From Isoetes taiwanensis (Eukaryota; Streptophyta; Lycopodiopsida; Isoetales; Isoetaceae), in contig JAJEKV010000033.1 in NCBI GenBank assembly GCA_021234155.1, positions 8,775,641 to 8,839,640 on the forward strand: DNA of 64,000 bases, in the 5' to 3' direction. This document shows positions 11,824 through 22,995 of this stretch, piece after piece (positions within the stretch are counted from its first letter, which is position 1; every line of letters begins with the position of its first letter). The notes under the pieces were generated by a model. The model made no database searches. It was not told the origin of the DNA and was given only the letters and a program-made list of their open reading frames with translations. The translations under genes were made by a program, and so were the position numbers.

Positions 11824-12561
11824 ATGAGGTGGAGCCCCAAGTTTATTCCTAACAAGACTGATAACATCTCTATTACCACTTGGGTCTCTTTCCCCAATCT
11901 TCCCCCTGTTTTCTGGACTAGGACTCACCTCAAGGCTATTTCAGAGGATTTAGGTGATACTATTGATATTATCATCCCTCAAACAAACTACCCTTCCATA
12001 TGTATCTCTAAAGCTATGAATTCTGAATGGAAAAGGGAGATCAAGGTGAGGACTGGCCCTGATGACTTCTTGGATCTTATGGTCAACTATTCTAAAGTGC
12101 CGGTCCTACCTCTGGGGGAAGACAAAGGTAAGAATATCCCTCAAAAGGAGCAAAGTAAACAAATTTGGGTTCCTAAGACCCAGGAAAAAGGGGAATCCAG
12201 TGCTACAAAGGAAATGGAAAAAAATCAGAAAGCTCTGATCCCTATTACAAACGTTGACCATATCAGCATGGATAGAAATATGGATAAGAGCCCTTTTTTA
12301 TCCCTAAATAAGGTGAATTTCTCGGTTACTTTTAACACAAGAAGGTTTATTTTAGTGTTTCCAGAGATCATACCTAAGAGCTGCATGGAGGAAGGAACTG
12401 AATTCAAACCATTTGATGAGATCACAAAGGACAATGAGCAGGAATGGCAAATTGTTACAAGGAAAAAAGGTAGGGGTAAGAAGAAAATCTATTCGGGGCC
12501 TACCAGAACCAGTCCAAGAAAGATCCAGGCTGGCAGGGCAGCAGGTAAGAGTATTTACTAA
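11824..12561 (+). CDS. L1 ORF1, DUF4283-like RNA-binding protein (partial)
   Basis: Open frame of 245 codons. The first third matches the plant L1 ORF1 / DUF4283 pattern: a tryptophan-containing segment (YIMRWSPKFIPN), then SITTWVSFPNLPPVFWTRTHLKAI, then GDTIDI. The C-terminal half is lysine-rich and polar, ending in a basic tail (KKGRGKKKIY), as expected of a nucleic-acid chaperone. No CCHC knuckle is visible. The true start is probably upstream, because the domain begins before residue 1 and related sequence can be followed back to about 11640 in other frames. In the family this protein coats element RNA. Its stop overlaps the ORF2 start. Confidence 0.65.
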   Translation: MRWSPKFIPNKTDNISITTWVSFPNLPPVFWTRTHLKAISEDLGDTIDIIIPQTNYPSICISKAMNSEWKREIKVRTGPDDFLDLMVNYSKVPVLPLGEDKGKNIPQKEQSKQIWVPKTQEKGESSATKEMEKNQKALIPITNVDHISMDRNMDKSPFLSLNKVNFSVTFNTRRFILVFPEIIPKSCMEEGTEFKPFDEITKDNEQEWQIVTRKKGRGKKKIYSGPTRTSPRKIQAGRAAGKSIY

Positions 12562-13118
12562 TGGATAGATCTATAAGTTGCATTACCTGGAATCTCCAGG
12601 GAATTAATTGCAGCATCAAGAGGGAAAGGTTAAAGGTATGTATTTTGTCCCTCAACCCTGATATTCTTTTTCTTCAGGAGCATAAGATCCATGATTTCAA
12701 AGATGACTCTATTATTAGAAAAACTCTTCCTATTGGCTATAGTTTATGGTCCATTCCAGCCCATGAATCCTCTGCTGGCATTGCTATTATCTGGAGAGAT
12801 AGTCTTAATCTAATTGACCCTTATATGGTTAGTGATACGGATGGTAGGTGGCAGATTCTAAGCTGTAAAATGAGTAATGTAAAGTTAGCTTTTGTTAACA
12901 TTTATGCCTATAACAATCCTGGTGATAGGATTAGGGTTTGGACCAAAGTCAAAACCAGCCTGGACAATATTGATTATGATGAATGCATCATGGGAGGTGA
13001 TATGAACATGGTTACCAGTGAATATATGAGAAACAAAAATTTCAAGCCTTTGTTACTGGGGAAAAATATATCAGGACAACCTCTTGCACTCCCATCATCT
13101 AATCTTTGGCGGAACTAA
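12561..13118 (+). pseudogene. L1 ORF2 endonuclease domain
   Basis: Starts at an ATG sharing one base with the ORF1 stop (TAATG). Apurinic-type endonuclease landmarks are ITWNLQGIN (residues 8-16), DILFLQEHKI (about 34-43) and GGDMNMV (about 145-151). These supply the asparagine, glutamate and aspartate/asparagine metal and active-site residues. The frame breaks after about 185 codons, and the last motif, normally SDHxP, is recognisable but altered (SENYHHLIS) at about 13250. In the family this domain nicks the target DNA. Confidence 0.8.
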
Positions 13119-13599
13119 ACCTAATGATTTTAGCTGGGCCGGTGAGGGTTGATCCTATCTGGTGCTTGCATGATAGATTCTACATCTCACGAGAATCTCG
13201 GAACAATAGTAGCAGAGTGGAGAACATGAAAGGTTATACCACAATCGGATCATTTCCCTCGGAAAATTATCATCATCTCATTTCGGGACCAAAGCGGGGA
13301 AAAGAAAAACTTACTTTAAGTTAAACACAACTCTTCTTGATCATCTCGACTTCATGGGTAAGCTCCGGGAGTACATTAGGCAGTACCCTAAACCCTTGGG
13401 CAGCTCTCATTTTGGATGGATTGGTGGATAAGGGTCTCCAAAGGCTATTAAAAATTGGTTAAAGGAATGGGGAAGGAAATTCATTATCAAAAGATGACCA
13501 ATCTTAAAAATCTTAGGGATCTTCTTCCTCATGCCTCGGGGGACCAGCGAGGAGCAAATTAGGAAGGAAAATTGAGAAGGAGGAGATCAGAATTGCGGA

Positions 13600-14700
13600 G
13601 GAGGATGGAGGCTCAAAGCTAAAATTAGGGAAATTAAGGAGGATGAGAGGTGTAACTCCAAATTTTTTTCATTAAAGCTAAGGGAAGGGCAAAAGAAGAA
13701 CCATATCTATGAGATTATGGCTGGAGATGATCTCATCTCTAATGAAGAGGATATCAAGAAGGTCACTGCTTTGGTCATTTTCACTAATGTTATGGGTACC
13801 AATCATGATTGTCATCCGACACCATTCGAACTTTATCAACCTCCAAGCAAAGGTCACTAATGAGCATAATAGGGAGCTGGAGAAGGGCTTTAGTAACCTT
13901 GAGTTGTATCATCTTGTCAAAAGAAATGGAGAATGGAAAGACTCTGGACGGATGGTCTTCCTACTGAGTTCTTCAAGAAAGCATGGCCTATTTCGGGAGA
14001 CGATTATCACAAATTTAGCTAATGAGTTCAAGAAGCAGAAGTGTCTTGATGCTAGAATTAACACTAGCCTCATTGCCCTTATTCCCAAGAATGATATGCC
14101 GAGCAACTTTTGGACTCTGAGACCTATTTCTCTCTCTAATGTGATCTATAAAATCATCTCAGGTTCTATTCTTTGCTAGTCTCAAGCCGGTCCTTGAGGA
14201 TATTATTAGTTCCTCTCGGTCGGCCTATTTAAAAACGGTACATTTTAGATAGCGTGATTCTTTGCTATTCTTGGTCTAAATTGGGCCAAGGATTCTGGGC
14301 AAGAAATTGCCCTTATTAAGCTTGACATTACAAAGGCTTTTGATATGGTGAGTTGGAGTTTTCTGCTGCACTGCTGCAATGCTTTAGGATTCTCTGAGGA
14401 GGTAATCAATATCTTTTATGCAATCTTGAATAATTCTCGGTCCTCTGTTCTTATCAATGGTGAATGCAGTCCCTTCTTCCCCCTTAAAAGGGGAGTGAAG
14501 CAGGGATGTCCCCTAGCTCCTTTCTTATTTCTTATTGTTATGGAAGCTTTGCATAGCAGACTTGAGGAGGCCAAGAGTACTAATGCGATCCAAGGGCTAT
14601 CTTTACCTGACAACAATATTACGGATCAAATACTAAGCGGACACTTTGCTGGGGCGACACTTTTCTCATGGTCTCTATGGATGAAAGGTCGATTCTAAAT
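13600..14700 (+). pseudogene. L1 ORF2 reverse transcriptase, catalytic box lost
   Basis: Fragments read in changing frames: NTSLIALIPKNDMPSNFWTL, RPISLSNVIYKIIS, ALIKLDITKAFDMVSWSFLL, GVKQGCPLAPFLFLIVMEAL. The box that should read FADDTLF reads FAGATLF at about 14647-14667, so both catalytic aspartates are gone. There are several frameshifts between 13.1 and 14.3 kb. Confidence 0.85.
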
Positions 14701-15245
14701 ACTCAAACTATCTTTGGATGAATTTGGAGCTGCCTAAGGGATGCGGGATCAACCGAACCAAGTCAAGGGTGATGGCAAGAAATCAGGTAAAGGGAGAGCA
14801 AAGTGACTGCCCTCTGGACTGTAAGTATGATCCCCCACTCTCAAGTCGAAGATTCTTGGTATTCCCTTTGCCATTAGGAGCAGCCCCTCTCGATATCCGG
14901 GAGGGTATAATTGATAAGTTTCAAAGGAAAGTTGATGGCTTTGAACTCTAAATATCTCTCTAAAAATGGTAGGGCTATCATAGCTAATTTTGTTATCTCT
15001 GCCTCTCATGTTTACCAATCTTACTGTTATCCTTGCTCCCAAGAAAGTCGTCTAAGCTTGAGTATAATTGGTAGGTTTATCTCTTGAGGTCAAAACAGAA
15101 AATGTTGGACTTTTTGTGTCCATGGCAGATGTTGCAAGAAAAAGAAAGATGGGGGTCTAGGAGTCATTAACATAGAAGCGGGGATAGCTCTTATGGCCAA
15201 GTATTTCTATAAAAAGCTGCCTCTGACCTTATCAGACACCCCATC

Positions 15246-16172
15246 TTGATTATCATCCAACACTATATTAATAAGTGCCACCCCTTTGGCTGGAGACAGA
15301 TGAAAATGCATCTTCCTTACTCTATTCATTTTCCTTTTACTGTCCCTAACTCTACTCCAGGTATTTTAAAGAAATGGATTAAAGCATGGAGTCAAGTTAG
15401 AAGTATGTACACTTGGAAGGAAGGTTTATCGATGGATCAGACCATCTTCTGGAATCCGGCCTTGATCACAAATAATGGGAACCTTTGCTTAGCATGTCAT
15501 TTTCCTGATCAGGTTAAGAAATGGAGCCTTAAAGGGATCATTTATGTGCACAATATGTTCAATGACCAGGGGCTGATTCCATTTGAAGACTCTCCTTTAG
15601 CTAATGAAGGAGAGGACTGTAAGCTTTTGTACAATAACATTTGTACCACTTTGACTTATGGTGCTTGGTCCATTGATGGAATTAATTGGAATCACAATGG
15701 GTTGCTGAATTTTACAGTCAGGAAGGCTTATAAGTATCTCATGAGGGATCAAGAAATAACCATTCATAGGAAATGGCTGACAGACCAAGACAGATGTATC
15801 AGGAATCTTACCTTCATGTGGTCCAGCCCTATCTATCCTAAAATCAAGTCTTTCATGTGGCAACTCTGGCACAGGGCACTGGCCACAAACAAAAAGAGAC
15901 ACAGACTTCATATGGCAGACTCGGATATTTGCATCAGATGTATGGCCAATTGTGAAGATGAGGACCATTTATTCAGAAAATGCATTTGGGCGGGAATGGA
16001 TTACGGATCTAGCCCCGACTTATCACGGGATATGAACTTCTCTCTCTTAGCTCCACGGATTTTTTCTCCCAGCCAATCCAGCAGTTGGAGAGTCTACATC
16101 CTTACGTGGAGAATCTGGAAAGGGAGAAATGAATTTGTCTTCAACTATGAAATTATTAACCGGAGGGAATAA
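15246..16172 (+). pseudogene. L1 ORF2 C-terminal region with zf-RVT-like domain
   Basis: Open for 308 codons. It contains the zf-RVT signature of plant L1 elements: FTVRKAYKYL, then WSSPIYPKIKSFMWQLWHRAL, then the metal-binding CIRCMANCEDEDHLFRKC at about 15930-15984. The final part (YILTWRIWKGRNEFVF) fits the W-x-IWKxRN ending of this family. The role in retrotransposition is not well defined. Confidence 0.85.
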
Positions 16173-16656
16173 TAAAGCGAGATCAAATATGATGTTATTT
16201 GGATTATTGAAAGTCTATCAAACTAATGGGCTTTTTATATATGGGGATTAATGTTCGTGATGATGAGGAGAATTAAGTGGAAGAAAATAAAAATGGAGGC
16301 AAATAGGAAGTGGACCAAGCTCTTTGGCTCACCCGGTACACTTGATCATGAAGAACCTTGTTTGTGCAAGCTAACCTTTTGTGATCAAAATTACAATATC
16401 AGGGACGGGAGTTGATCTGCGAAGCCAAAAAGATGCAAAGGGGAGATACAATGTAGCGAAAGCGTGTCTTTGTCTGTGTATGTTACGTACCCTCGGCCGA
16501 GGAGGTCGAGGAAAAGGAAGGAAAGTTACTAATCTAAACCTGAGATCGAGCTTCTAAACAGAGAACCCTTATCGGATGCATAAAAATATCTTACTCAGTA
16601 ACTATTTATAGACTTATAGCTTTCTATATTCCTCAAATAGTTCTTGACTTTTAATA

Positions 16657-16683
16657 GATAGGAGGGATTCTTGCCCTCCTATC
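16657..16683 (+). other. Hairpin in the L1 3' region
   Basis: A perfect 10-bp stem (GATAGGAGGG / CCCTCCTATC) with a 7-base loop lies about 90 bp before the A-rich tail. It could be an RNA structure recognised by the element's own enzyme; that role is inferred. Confidence 0.6.
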
Positions 16684-16792
16684 TTTTTTCGGGTTAAACT
16701 TCCCTGTAAAAAGTTTTTTACATGTACTTTTTTTACTTATACTTTAATATACATATACCGACTTCAATTAAAAAAAAAAGAAAAAAAAGAAA

Positions 16793-16804
16793 GAAAGAAT
16801 GGCC
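16793..16804 (+). repeat. Target-site duplication of the L1, right copy
   Basis: GAAAGAATGGCC, identical to 10141-10152 and directly after the A-rich tail. Confidence 0.9.
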
Positions 16805-17360
16805 AGTTCCTAAAAACCCAAAATAGGTGCGTACATTCTTAGGACTTGTAGGGTTCTATAGGAAATTTATCAAGAGTTTTTCTACAATAGCAAGTCCTTT
16901 GATAACACTTATAAAATCAAATACAGCTTTTCAATGGGATGAGAAATGTGAGAAAGCTTTCAGAAGTTGATAAATGCTCCTGCTTTAAAAGTGGCAGACC
17001 CGAGTAAGAAGTATCAGGTTATAGATAGATCGATAGCATTTTAAACAGGAGCTGTATATTTGATGCAAGACAAGCACGTGTGTGCATATATTTCTCATAA
17101 GCTGAACGATACCGAACGAAATTATCCCACTCGTGATTAGGAACTATTGGCAATTGTACGTGCACTTAGAGCTTGGAGACATTATCTATTAGGGAATCAT
17201 TTTGAGGTGCATACTGACCATGCTAGTCTTGCATACTTTATGAAACAACCTAATTGGAATTTGAGACAACGTAGGTGGATGGAATTTCTTCAAGAGTGAC
17301 TTTCAGATTAATTATAAAACGGGCAGTACAAATGTCGTTGCAGGCACTTTGTTTAGACTT
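16805..17360 (+). pseudogene. Gypsy reverse transcriptase end and RNase H
   Basis: Continues the pol frame after the L1. Landmarks are [66 protein letters not shown] and [13 protein letters not shown]. These are the RNase H blocks that degrade template RNA in the family. It carries at least three stops or frameshifts. Confidence 0.85.
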
Positions 17361-17365
17361 CTAGC

Positions 17366-18356
17366 TTGTTATGCAATAACGATGATTACAATAGATGGTT
17401 GGATGAGGTGAAAAATACTATTGCTACAGATAATTATTTTGGACCGAAATTGAAGGAAGTACAAAAAGAGAATCTGGAGATAACGGATAATTATAGTTTT
17501 GGACAAGGAATATTGAGATATAAATCAAGAGTTTGTATTCCTGCAATAGATCACATTAAAAAGAAGATATCAAATGAATGTCATGATGCAGTAATATCAG
17601 GTCATCCAAGGTTTCATAAGACATACACAAGGTAAAGAGAAGTGTCTTTTGGCCAGGATTAAAAGATTATGTTCGTAAGTATATCCAAAATTGTGTGATG
17701 CGTTCACATGTTAGGGCCGAACAGATTAGGGCACTTTTGCAGCCATTACCTATTTCAGAAAGAAAATGGGAATCTATTAGCATGGATTTCATAGTAGGAT
17801 TGCCAAGAACACAAACAGGAAAGGATGTTATTCTTGTGGTGATTGACAGGTTAACTAAACATGCTCATTTCTTTCTAGTTAGAAAAACAATAACAGCGAA
17901 GGAAACTGCTAATATCTTTATTCATGACATCTTTCGTTTACATGGCATTCCTACACGTATTGTTTTCGATAGAGATCCAAGGTTTACTAGTAACTTTTGG
18001 ACTTCATTTTTCACGGAGTTGGAACTCAATTGTAGATGAGCACAGGCTATCACCCAGAAACCGATGGGCAAACAGAAAGAGTAAACAGGGTCCTTGAGGA
18101 CATGTTGCGGATGTATTGTCAAGACAATCCAAAGAAATGGGAAGGTTTGTTACCTTTAGCAGAGTTTGCTTATAATAATTCTAAACAGGAATCTATAGGA
18201 ATGACACCTTTTGAAGCACTTTACGGACAAGATTGTTATGCTCCAATAAATTTGTATGATCCCATGGTTAATTCTGAAAGTTTTAGACAAATGTTGGAAG
18301 AATATGCAGATAAGGTGCCAGCTTATAAGAAGCAGGCTAGTAGAAGCACAACATAG
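17366..18356 (+). pseudogene. Gypsy integrase (zinc-binding region and DDE core)
   Basis: The N-terminal zinc-binding part keeps ECHDAVISGHP at about 17576-17608 but lacks the second cysteine of its C-x2-C half (NCVMRS). The DDE core is well preserved: SMDFIVGLPRT at about 17779, HGIPTRIVFDRDPRFTS at about 17942, and HPETDGQTERVNR at about 18053. These supply D, D and E. A frameshift near 18035 divides the core in two. The following KWEGLLPLAEFAYNNS and GMTPFEALYG are typical of Gypsy integrases. Confidence 0.9.
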
Positions 18357-18800
18357 ATAGAAGCAATTTGCAGACAAGCATAGAATATATCGAGAATTCA
18401 AGGTTGGAGACTCAGTATATCTCCGTGTGAAGCCAAAGAGAAGCCAACTTAGGATTGGGAAATGTGCCGGTCCTTTCAGAATCATTAAAAAGATGGGAAA
18501 CCTGGCATATCAATTAGAGTTGCCACACATGTAAAGATTCATGATGTTTTTCATGTTAGTTTGTTAAAACCCTCTTTACATGATGGAGATTAATTGCTTC
18601 CTAAATTGCAATTAATCCAAGAGAACAATACCTTTGAAGTAATGCCATCCCAAATCAAATATTGCAGTATTAGGAACAAAAGCTACGTAGTAGAACAATC
18701 AAAGAAATCCTTATACAATGGGCGGACTATCCTATAGAAGATGCAATCTGGATGGAATTAAATGAGGCCGAAACAAAATATGCTAAGGATTTTTCGAATC
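18357..18800 (+). pseudogene. Gypsy integrase tail with chromodomain-like module
   Basis: The block at 18360-18590 reads YREFKVGDSVYLRVKP and HDVFHVSLLKPS, the GPY/F-type tail. After a break, EILIQWADYPIEDAIWMEL at about 18703-18758 resembles the chromodomain core of chromoviruses, which directs integration to particular chromatin. Frame breaks are present, and the aromatic-cage residues cannot be judged. Confidence 0.65.
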
Positions 18801-18935
18801 TTTTTCAATCTATTTCATGTCATGGGATAAGGCTGTCTAAAAGATGTATCAACCTTGTTAAGTATAAACAACATGTGAAAATCGATGTAATTAAATTTGT
18901 ATTCGACGTGGACATCGAATCTTAAGGGGATTGGA

Positions 18936-19062
18936 ATGTGATGTAATTAAATTTGTACCTTGTTAAAAATAAATAAAGAAAGAGAGGGAAGTGACATGGC
19001 GAAGTGGTGACATGGCAAGGAGAGATCAGGGAAAAAACTAAAAACGTGAGAGAGAGGGAAGG
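18936..19062 (+). other. Probable start of the Gypsy 3' LTR
   Basis: Begins TGTGATGTAATT directly after the purine-rich tract. Later AT-rich sequence at about 19500-20390 may be the rest of the LTR beyond the inserted LINE fragment. No 5' LTR is present for comparison. Confidence 0.3.
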
Positions 19063-19495
19063 AAGTTTATTTTAACGTCCACGGAGGCCAGAGGCCTATG
19101 AGATGGTACATGCAGAGAACAGGCAAAAAAGCCAAAAACCCCAACACCAAAAACAAACAATGTAACTGTACAGTAGAACCCTACTACCGGGATGAGAAAA
19201 CCCCCACTTGGGAGGAAAAACCCTAACAGTAGGCTCTCAAATACCATGCCCCTGAAGAGCAAGTCTGACGGCCGAAATCTGTAGGATATAAGCTCCCAGT
19301 CGCGCTACCATAGGTGATGCGAGTAACTGATGTAGCGGTGTATCAGAGCATCTAAGATCAGTGTGCACTGCTCGGACATGGGCATATGCTGGGCACTGCT
19401 GGAGGGCATGGTGCTCATCCTCTATCACGTGCATCTCACAACACTGACATATCCTCTCCTCCCTGGGGATCCAGAAGGATTGACATGGTAGGCAG
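19062..19495 (-). mobile_element. LINE family A, 3' fragment
   Basis: Reverse-strand 5'-truncated copy. It encodes the ORF2 C-terminal zinc-binding end (ERICQCCEMHVIEDEHHALQ then QC, about 19395-19455; C-x2-C...H-x4-C), followed by the GC-rich hairpin and the CCGTGGACGTTAAAA end seen in all family A copies. The pentanucleotide tail is not preserved. Confidence 0.8.
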
Positions 19496-20600
19496 TTCTA
19501 TAGCATCTTAAACAATCTATTAATCTATTCATATTAAACAAAAAGAAAAGAAAATAATTACATGGAGTTCTCATCTGATAAAACCAACGAAGGAATTGGG
19601 CTTGGCAGTTCCGATTTTCCTCCTGCTATGTAGATTCTCACCCTGGAGACCAAGCTTGCAACAGGAATCTGCAATAACGATATCAAAATTCTGAAGCATT
19701 CTTCAACCCAGCCATACACATGGCTGTAACTACCCAGATCATTTCTATTTGCCAAGATTTATAGGCAAAGCAGCTTGTAGATTCTGGTAGCTAACAAATT
19801 CATTTTTCTTTCTTACCACAATATCTGGGTCGGATCGGCTAGATTTGGCCGAAGGCCAATTGACTGGTCGGCGGGCTCTTAGGGCTTCAACAATCGTAGT
19901 TAGGGTTCATTTTCTTTTTATTATAATGGATTTAAAATTAAATGAGAATTTATTAATAGTTTTAATCGAACAATTCTATTAATAGTTCTATTGGTTAGAC
20001 TCTTTGCCTTTTAAGCCAATGACGAGGTTTCAATACTTGGTCTAGCCAAATTATAAACATCAAGTTGTTTTTTGATTCTGTTTAAACGCTAGTAAACGTC
20101 GCTTAAACGCTAGTAAACGTTGATAGTAAACGTTCATCAGTTTTGTTTAAATGCTAGTAAACATTTATGCAGGATCGTTCTAGTTTTTGCTAAGTATTTT
20201 TGCAAGATTAGATTATCCTAGTTATTGACTTAGAGTTTTAGTTTATAATGGATTCTTTTTTTGGAAGATTGACCACAATCTTAATTGTTGATTAAATAGG
20301 CTTTGAGTTATTATAAAATATTTTAGCAAGAAGGCCAAATTATTTTATCCTTCATCATTGCTAGCCTAGCTGCACCTTGGTCTGCCCACAACTCTCCAGG
20401 GAGAATAAGCAGAAACTGAGGCCACGAGTGTTAAGCACTCAACACTAGTGAGTGGACACTAATGAAGCTCACTAGTGCGGACTCGACGCTGGTCACATCG
20501 AGTTGCTTCTAGGTGAAGGTTATTCCCCTGAGCTAGAGACCCGCTTAGGGCGCAACATATCATTTGGGCTTGGGGACGACGTCTAGGTTCTGCACCCGTA
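19496..20600. other. Non-coding stretch with short GCTAGTAAACGT repeats
   Basis: No gene is recognised. The motif GCTAGTAAACGT or a close variant recurs three to four times at 20090-20165. Part may be Gypsy LTR sequence. Confidence 0.4.
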
Positions 20601-20833
20601 AAATCTTGAGCATTGTGTTAAGTATTTCGGTAACAACAAGTGTCGGGCGAAGGACCGTCACACCATGCATCCATTGCCTCAACATCCGAGGTGTCCCGGC
20701 TGCGCCTGGATTACGACCGTGCAGGGACCTATGCCCAGAAGCTTGAGCATGATCTCGAGGGATTATTGCAACTTCCCACACTTCAACAGCAATCTGTTCA
20801 GCTGACTCATCTGCTTCTGACAGCTGCTGAAAG

Positions 20834-22604
20834 ATGCGTTCGGAGAGGCCACTCAACGGAGGACCTCGGGCGCTACCACCTTTCCCCCCAACAGATGGTT
20901 CAATGATGAGTGTCAGGATCAAACGCGGACTCCGGCAAGTCATTGATCCCGCCTCCTGCCTACAGGCCATCAGTCAATACCGCTTCTTCCTCAAGAACAA
21001 GAAAGCCAGATACTTCGTAGAGCACCAACAACAGATGTTCGGTCTCCTGGATCGGCATTCTAGGACATTCTGGAGAAAGGTATTGAGCAAGGCTGTACTG
21101 CCCACATGGAACATCACCTCGGAGCAATGGGTACAGTACTTGCAACCGCTCGAGGGCCGGGCACCAGTACCTCCACAGATGGGCCTGGCTCTGGTCATCA
21201 CAGAGGGGGATGTCATCATGGGCCTGCAACGCCTAGCTAATAGGAAGGCCGCAGATTTAGATGGCATGCAGGGCGAAACTTCTGAAGTGGGCTTGGCCTC
21301 CATTGGTACCTGTCCTCAAGGCACTATTCAATAAAGCATTGCAAGAAGGCTTCCCTCCGCAGTGGACCAATAGTAGAGTTGTGCCCATATATAAGGCAGG
21401 GGACCCTCAATGCCCAGCCTACTATCGCACTATTATGGTCGGCTCTCTCTTTGCAAAACTGTTGGCTGGCATCCTTGAGCAGCGGCTGACGATATGGGCA
21501 GAAGAAGCAGATGTGTGAGCTCTCACACAAGCAGGCTTCCGGCCCAGGCATTCCACCATTGATCATATCTTTACTCTGCGCATACTGATTGAGGATAGCA
21601 GGAATCACAGACAAAACCTGTACTGTTGTTTCGTGGATTTCGCAAAAGCTTTTGACACAGTCCCCAAGGACAAGTTATGGGACAGATTGCGGCAGCTGGG
21701 GATCCCCCCCCTCCCCCCCCCCGACTTGCAGAACGCAATATACAGGCTATAAAAGGCATGCTCAGGCCGTATCACATCATCAAGACAACCGGTAATAAGT
21801 AGTATTGGAGTACCTCAGGGTTGCCCCCTCTCCCCCACACTCTTTTGCCTATATATTGATCAGTTGGAAGACTGACTTTCTGAGCACGGAGGGGCGGGCG
21901 CCCATCTCATGCATCACACAATCCGGCAACTCATATATGCTGACGATGTCGACCTCCTGGCCTATACTCCAGAGGACATGCAACGTCACCTCGATGCTCT
22001 TGACACTTTTTGCCAATTCACTAGCATGCGAGTTAACTTGGCCAAAATTAGAGTGCTGCTAATTTTGTCATCCCATCAGCCAAGGCTTCCCTCATTCACT
22101 TACCAGGGACAAGATGTAGAGGTGGCTCCGACCTACAAGTACTTGGGGATCGAGTTCTCTACTACGACCCATTGGGATGCTGCCATCAGGTTGCGGGTCA
22201 CAGCGGGTTGGAAAGCACTATATGCTATGTAGAACAACCACAAGGCAGAGTTGTATGCCTGGGGCCACCGGCCACATCTGTTTAGGGCCTTGGTCGAGCC
22301 GGTCCTCCTGTATGGGGCAGAAGTGTGGGGTCTGGTGATATCCCTCACCATCTGGAATGATCTCGAGAAGGTGCGGAAAGCTTTCTTGGCACGAGCCCTT
22401 GGGGTAAAATCCACAGTTCCATACCAGATCCTGCTCCAGGAGACAGGTTTTCTACCCCTTCAAAAGGCTGCATTGGAACGCCATATTATTTACTTCCAGA
22501 AGGTGGTCGCTATGGGTGATACACGTTTGCCCAACCTTGCTTTGGCCATAGCAATGGGTCCCCAATGCCTCAAAGCCTGTTGGAAGGACAAGCAAGCTCA
22601 GTGA
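20834..22604 (+). pseudogene. LINE family A reverse transcriptase
   Basis: Blocks in order: KKARYFVEHQQQMFGLLDR (linker), LANRKAADLDGMQ, FPPQWTNSRVVPIYKAGDP, AGFRPRHSTIDHIFTLRIL, NLYCCFVDFAKAFDTVPKD, GVPQGCPLSPTLFCLYIDQL, LIYADDVDLLAYTPEDMQ (catalytic YADD at 21936-21947), KYLGIEFSTTTHWDAAIRL and LVEPVLLYGAEVW. The catalytic pair is intact. Damage consists of stops after YRL and LED, frame changes near 21300 and 22230, and a C-rich expansion at 21703-21722 that adds prolines where related copies have none. Confidence 0.9.
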
Positions 22605-22679
22605 TTCTCACGTTGGGATGTACAGGCAAACAGATGCATATAAGTACGGACAAAAGGATCATAATGCACTAAAAGCTGT

Positions 22680-22995
22680 ACCTAGATGCTACTTTCCTTC
22701 GCAAGCTCTGGGATGCAGATGCTCTGACGCACATTAAGATGGTACACTATCAGCAGCAAGTCAATCCTAAGCTCACGAGAGGCCCACGCCAGTACTTGTA
22801 CACCCATTTGCCCATGAAGAAGCGCAGACTTATAGCTTCCATTCGCACGGGTGCACATCGTCTCCGCATTGAGACATGACGTTGGAGTCGGGAAGTACGG
22901 AAGGAGAGGCTTTGTCAGTGTTGCCATCAGGGCGCCATTGAAGATGAATGTCATGCCCTCCATATCTGCCCAGCGTTTGCCCATATCTAAGCACG
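22680..22995 (+). pseudogene. LINE family A C-terminal zinc-knuckle region
   Basis: Contains QVNPKLTRGPRQYLYTHLP, then IASIRTGAHRLRIET, then the metal-binding RLCQCCHQGAIEDECHAL followed by HIC at about 22907-22970 (C-x2-C...H-x4-C). The same signature appears at 19.4, 51.6 and 63.6 kb. It is probably nucleic-acid binding. Confidence 0.8.

Larger units (their letters stand above)
10153..16792 (+). mobile_element. Plant L1-type LINE nested in the Gypsy element
   Basis: About 6.6 kb long. It is bounded by a 12-bp target duplication and ends in an A-rich tail at 16770-16792, as expected from target-primed reverse transcription. Content in order: weakly coding 5' part; ORF1 with a DUF4283-like domain; ORF2 endonuclease; reverse transcriptase; zf-RVT-type region. 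ORF1 and ORF2 overlap by one base. The reverse transcriptase catalytic box is destroyed and ORF2 has several breaks, so it is dead. It is younger than the Gypsy host copy. Confidence 0.9.
8404..18960 (+). mobile_element. Ty3/Gypsy chromovirus, 5'-truncated and split by an L1 insertion
   Basis: Gypsy domain order is clear across two blocks, 8404-10152 and 16805-about 18800: gag end with zinc knuckle, protease, reverse transcriptase, RNase H, integrase, chromodomain-like tail. The reverse transcriptase frame breaks at 10152 and resumes in the same codon at 16805, so the two blocks are one element interrupted by the L1. Stops and frameshifts in most domains make it inactive. The 5' LTR and most of gag are missing, and the element begins next to the inverted-end block that stops at 8393. 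A purine-rich tract, AAGGGGATTGGAA, at about 18924-18936 followed by TGTGATG is the likely polypurine tract and 3' LTR start. The LTR is disturbed by a LINE fragment at 19.06 kb. Confidence 0.85.

Noticed and set aside
13909-14106. Minus-strand open frames within the L1
   Set aside because: Shadows of the L1 reverse transcriptase on the plus strand.
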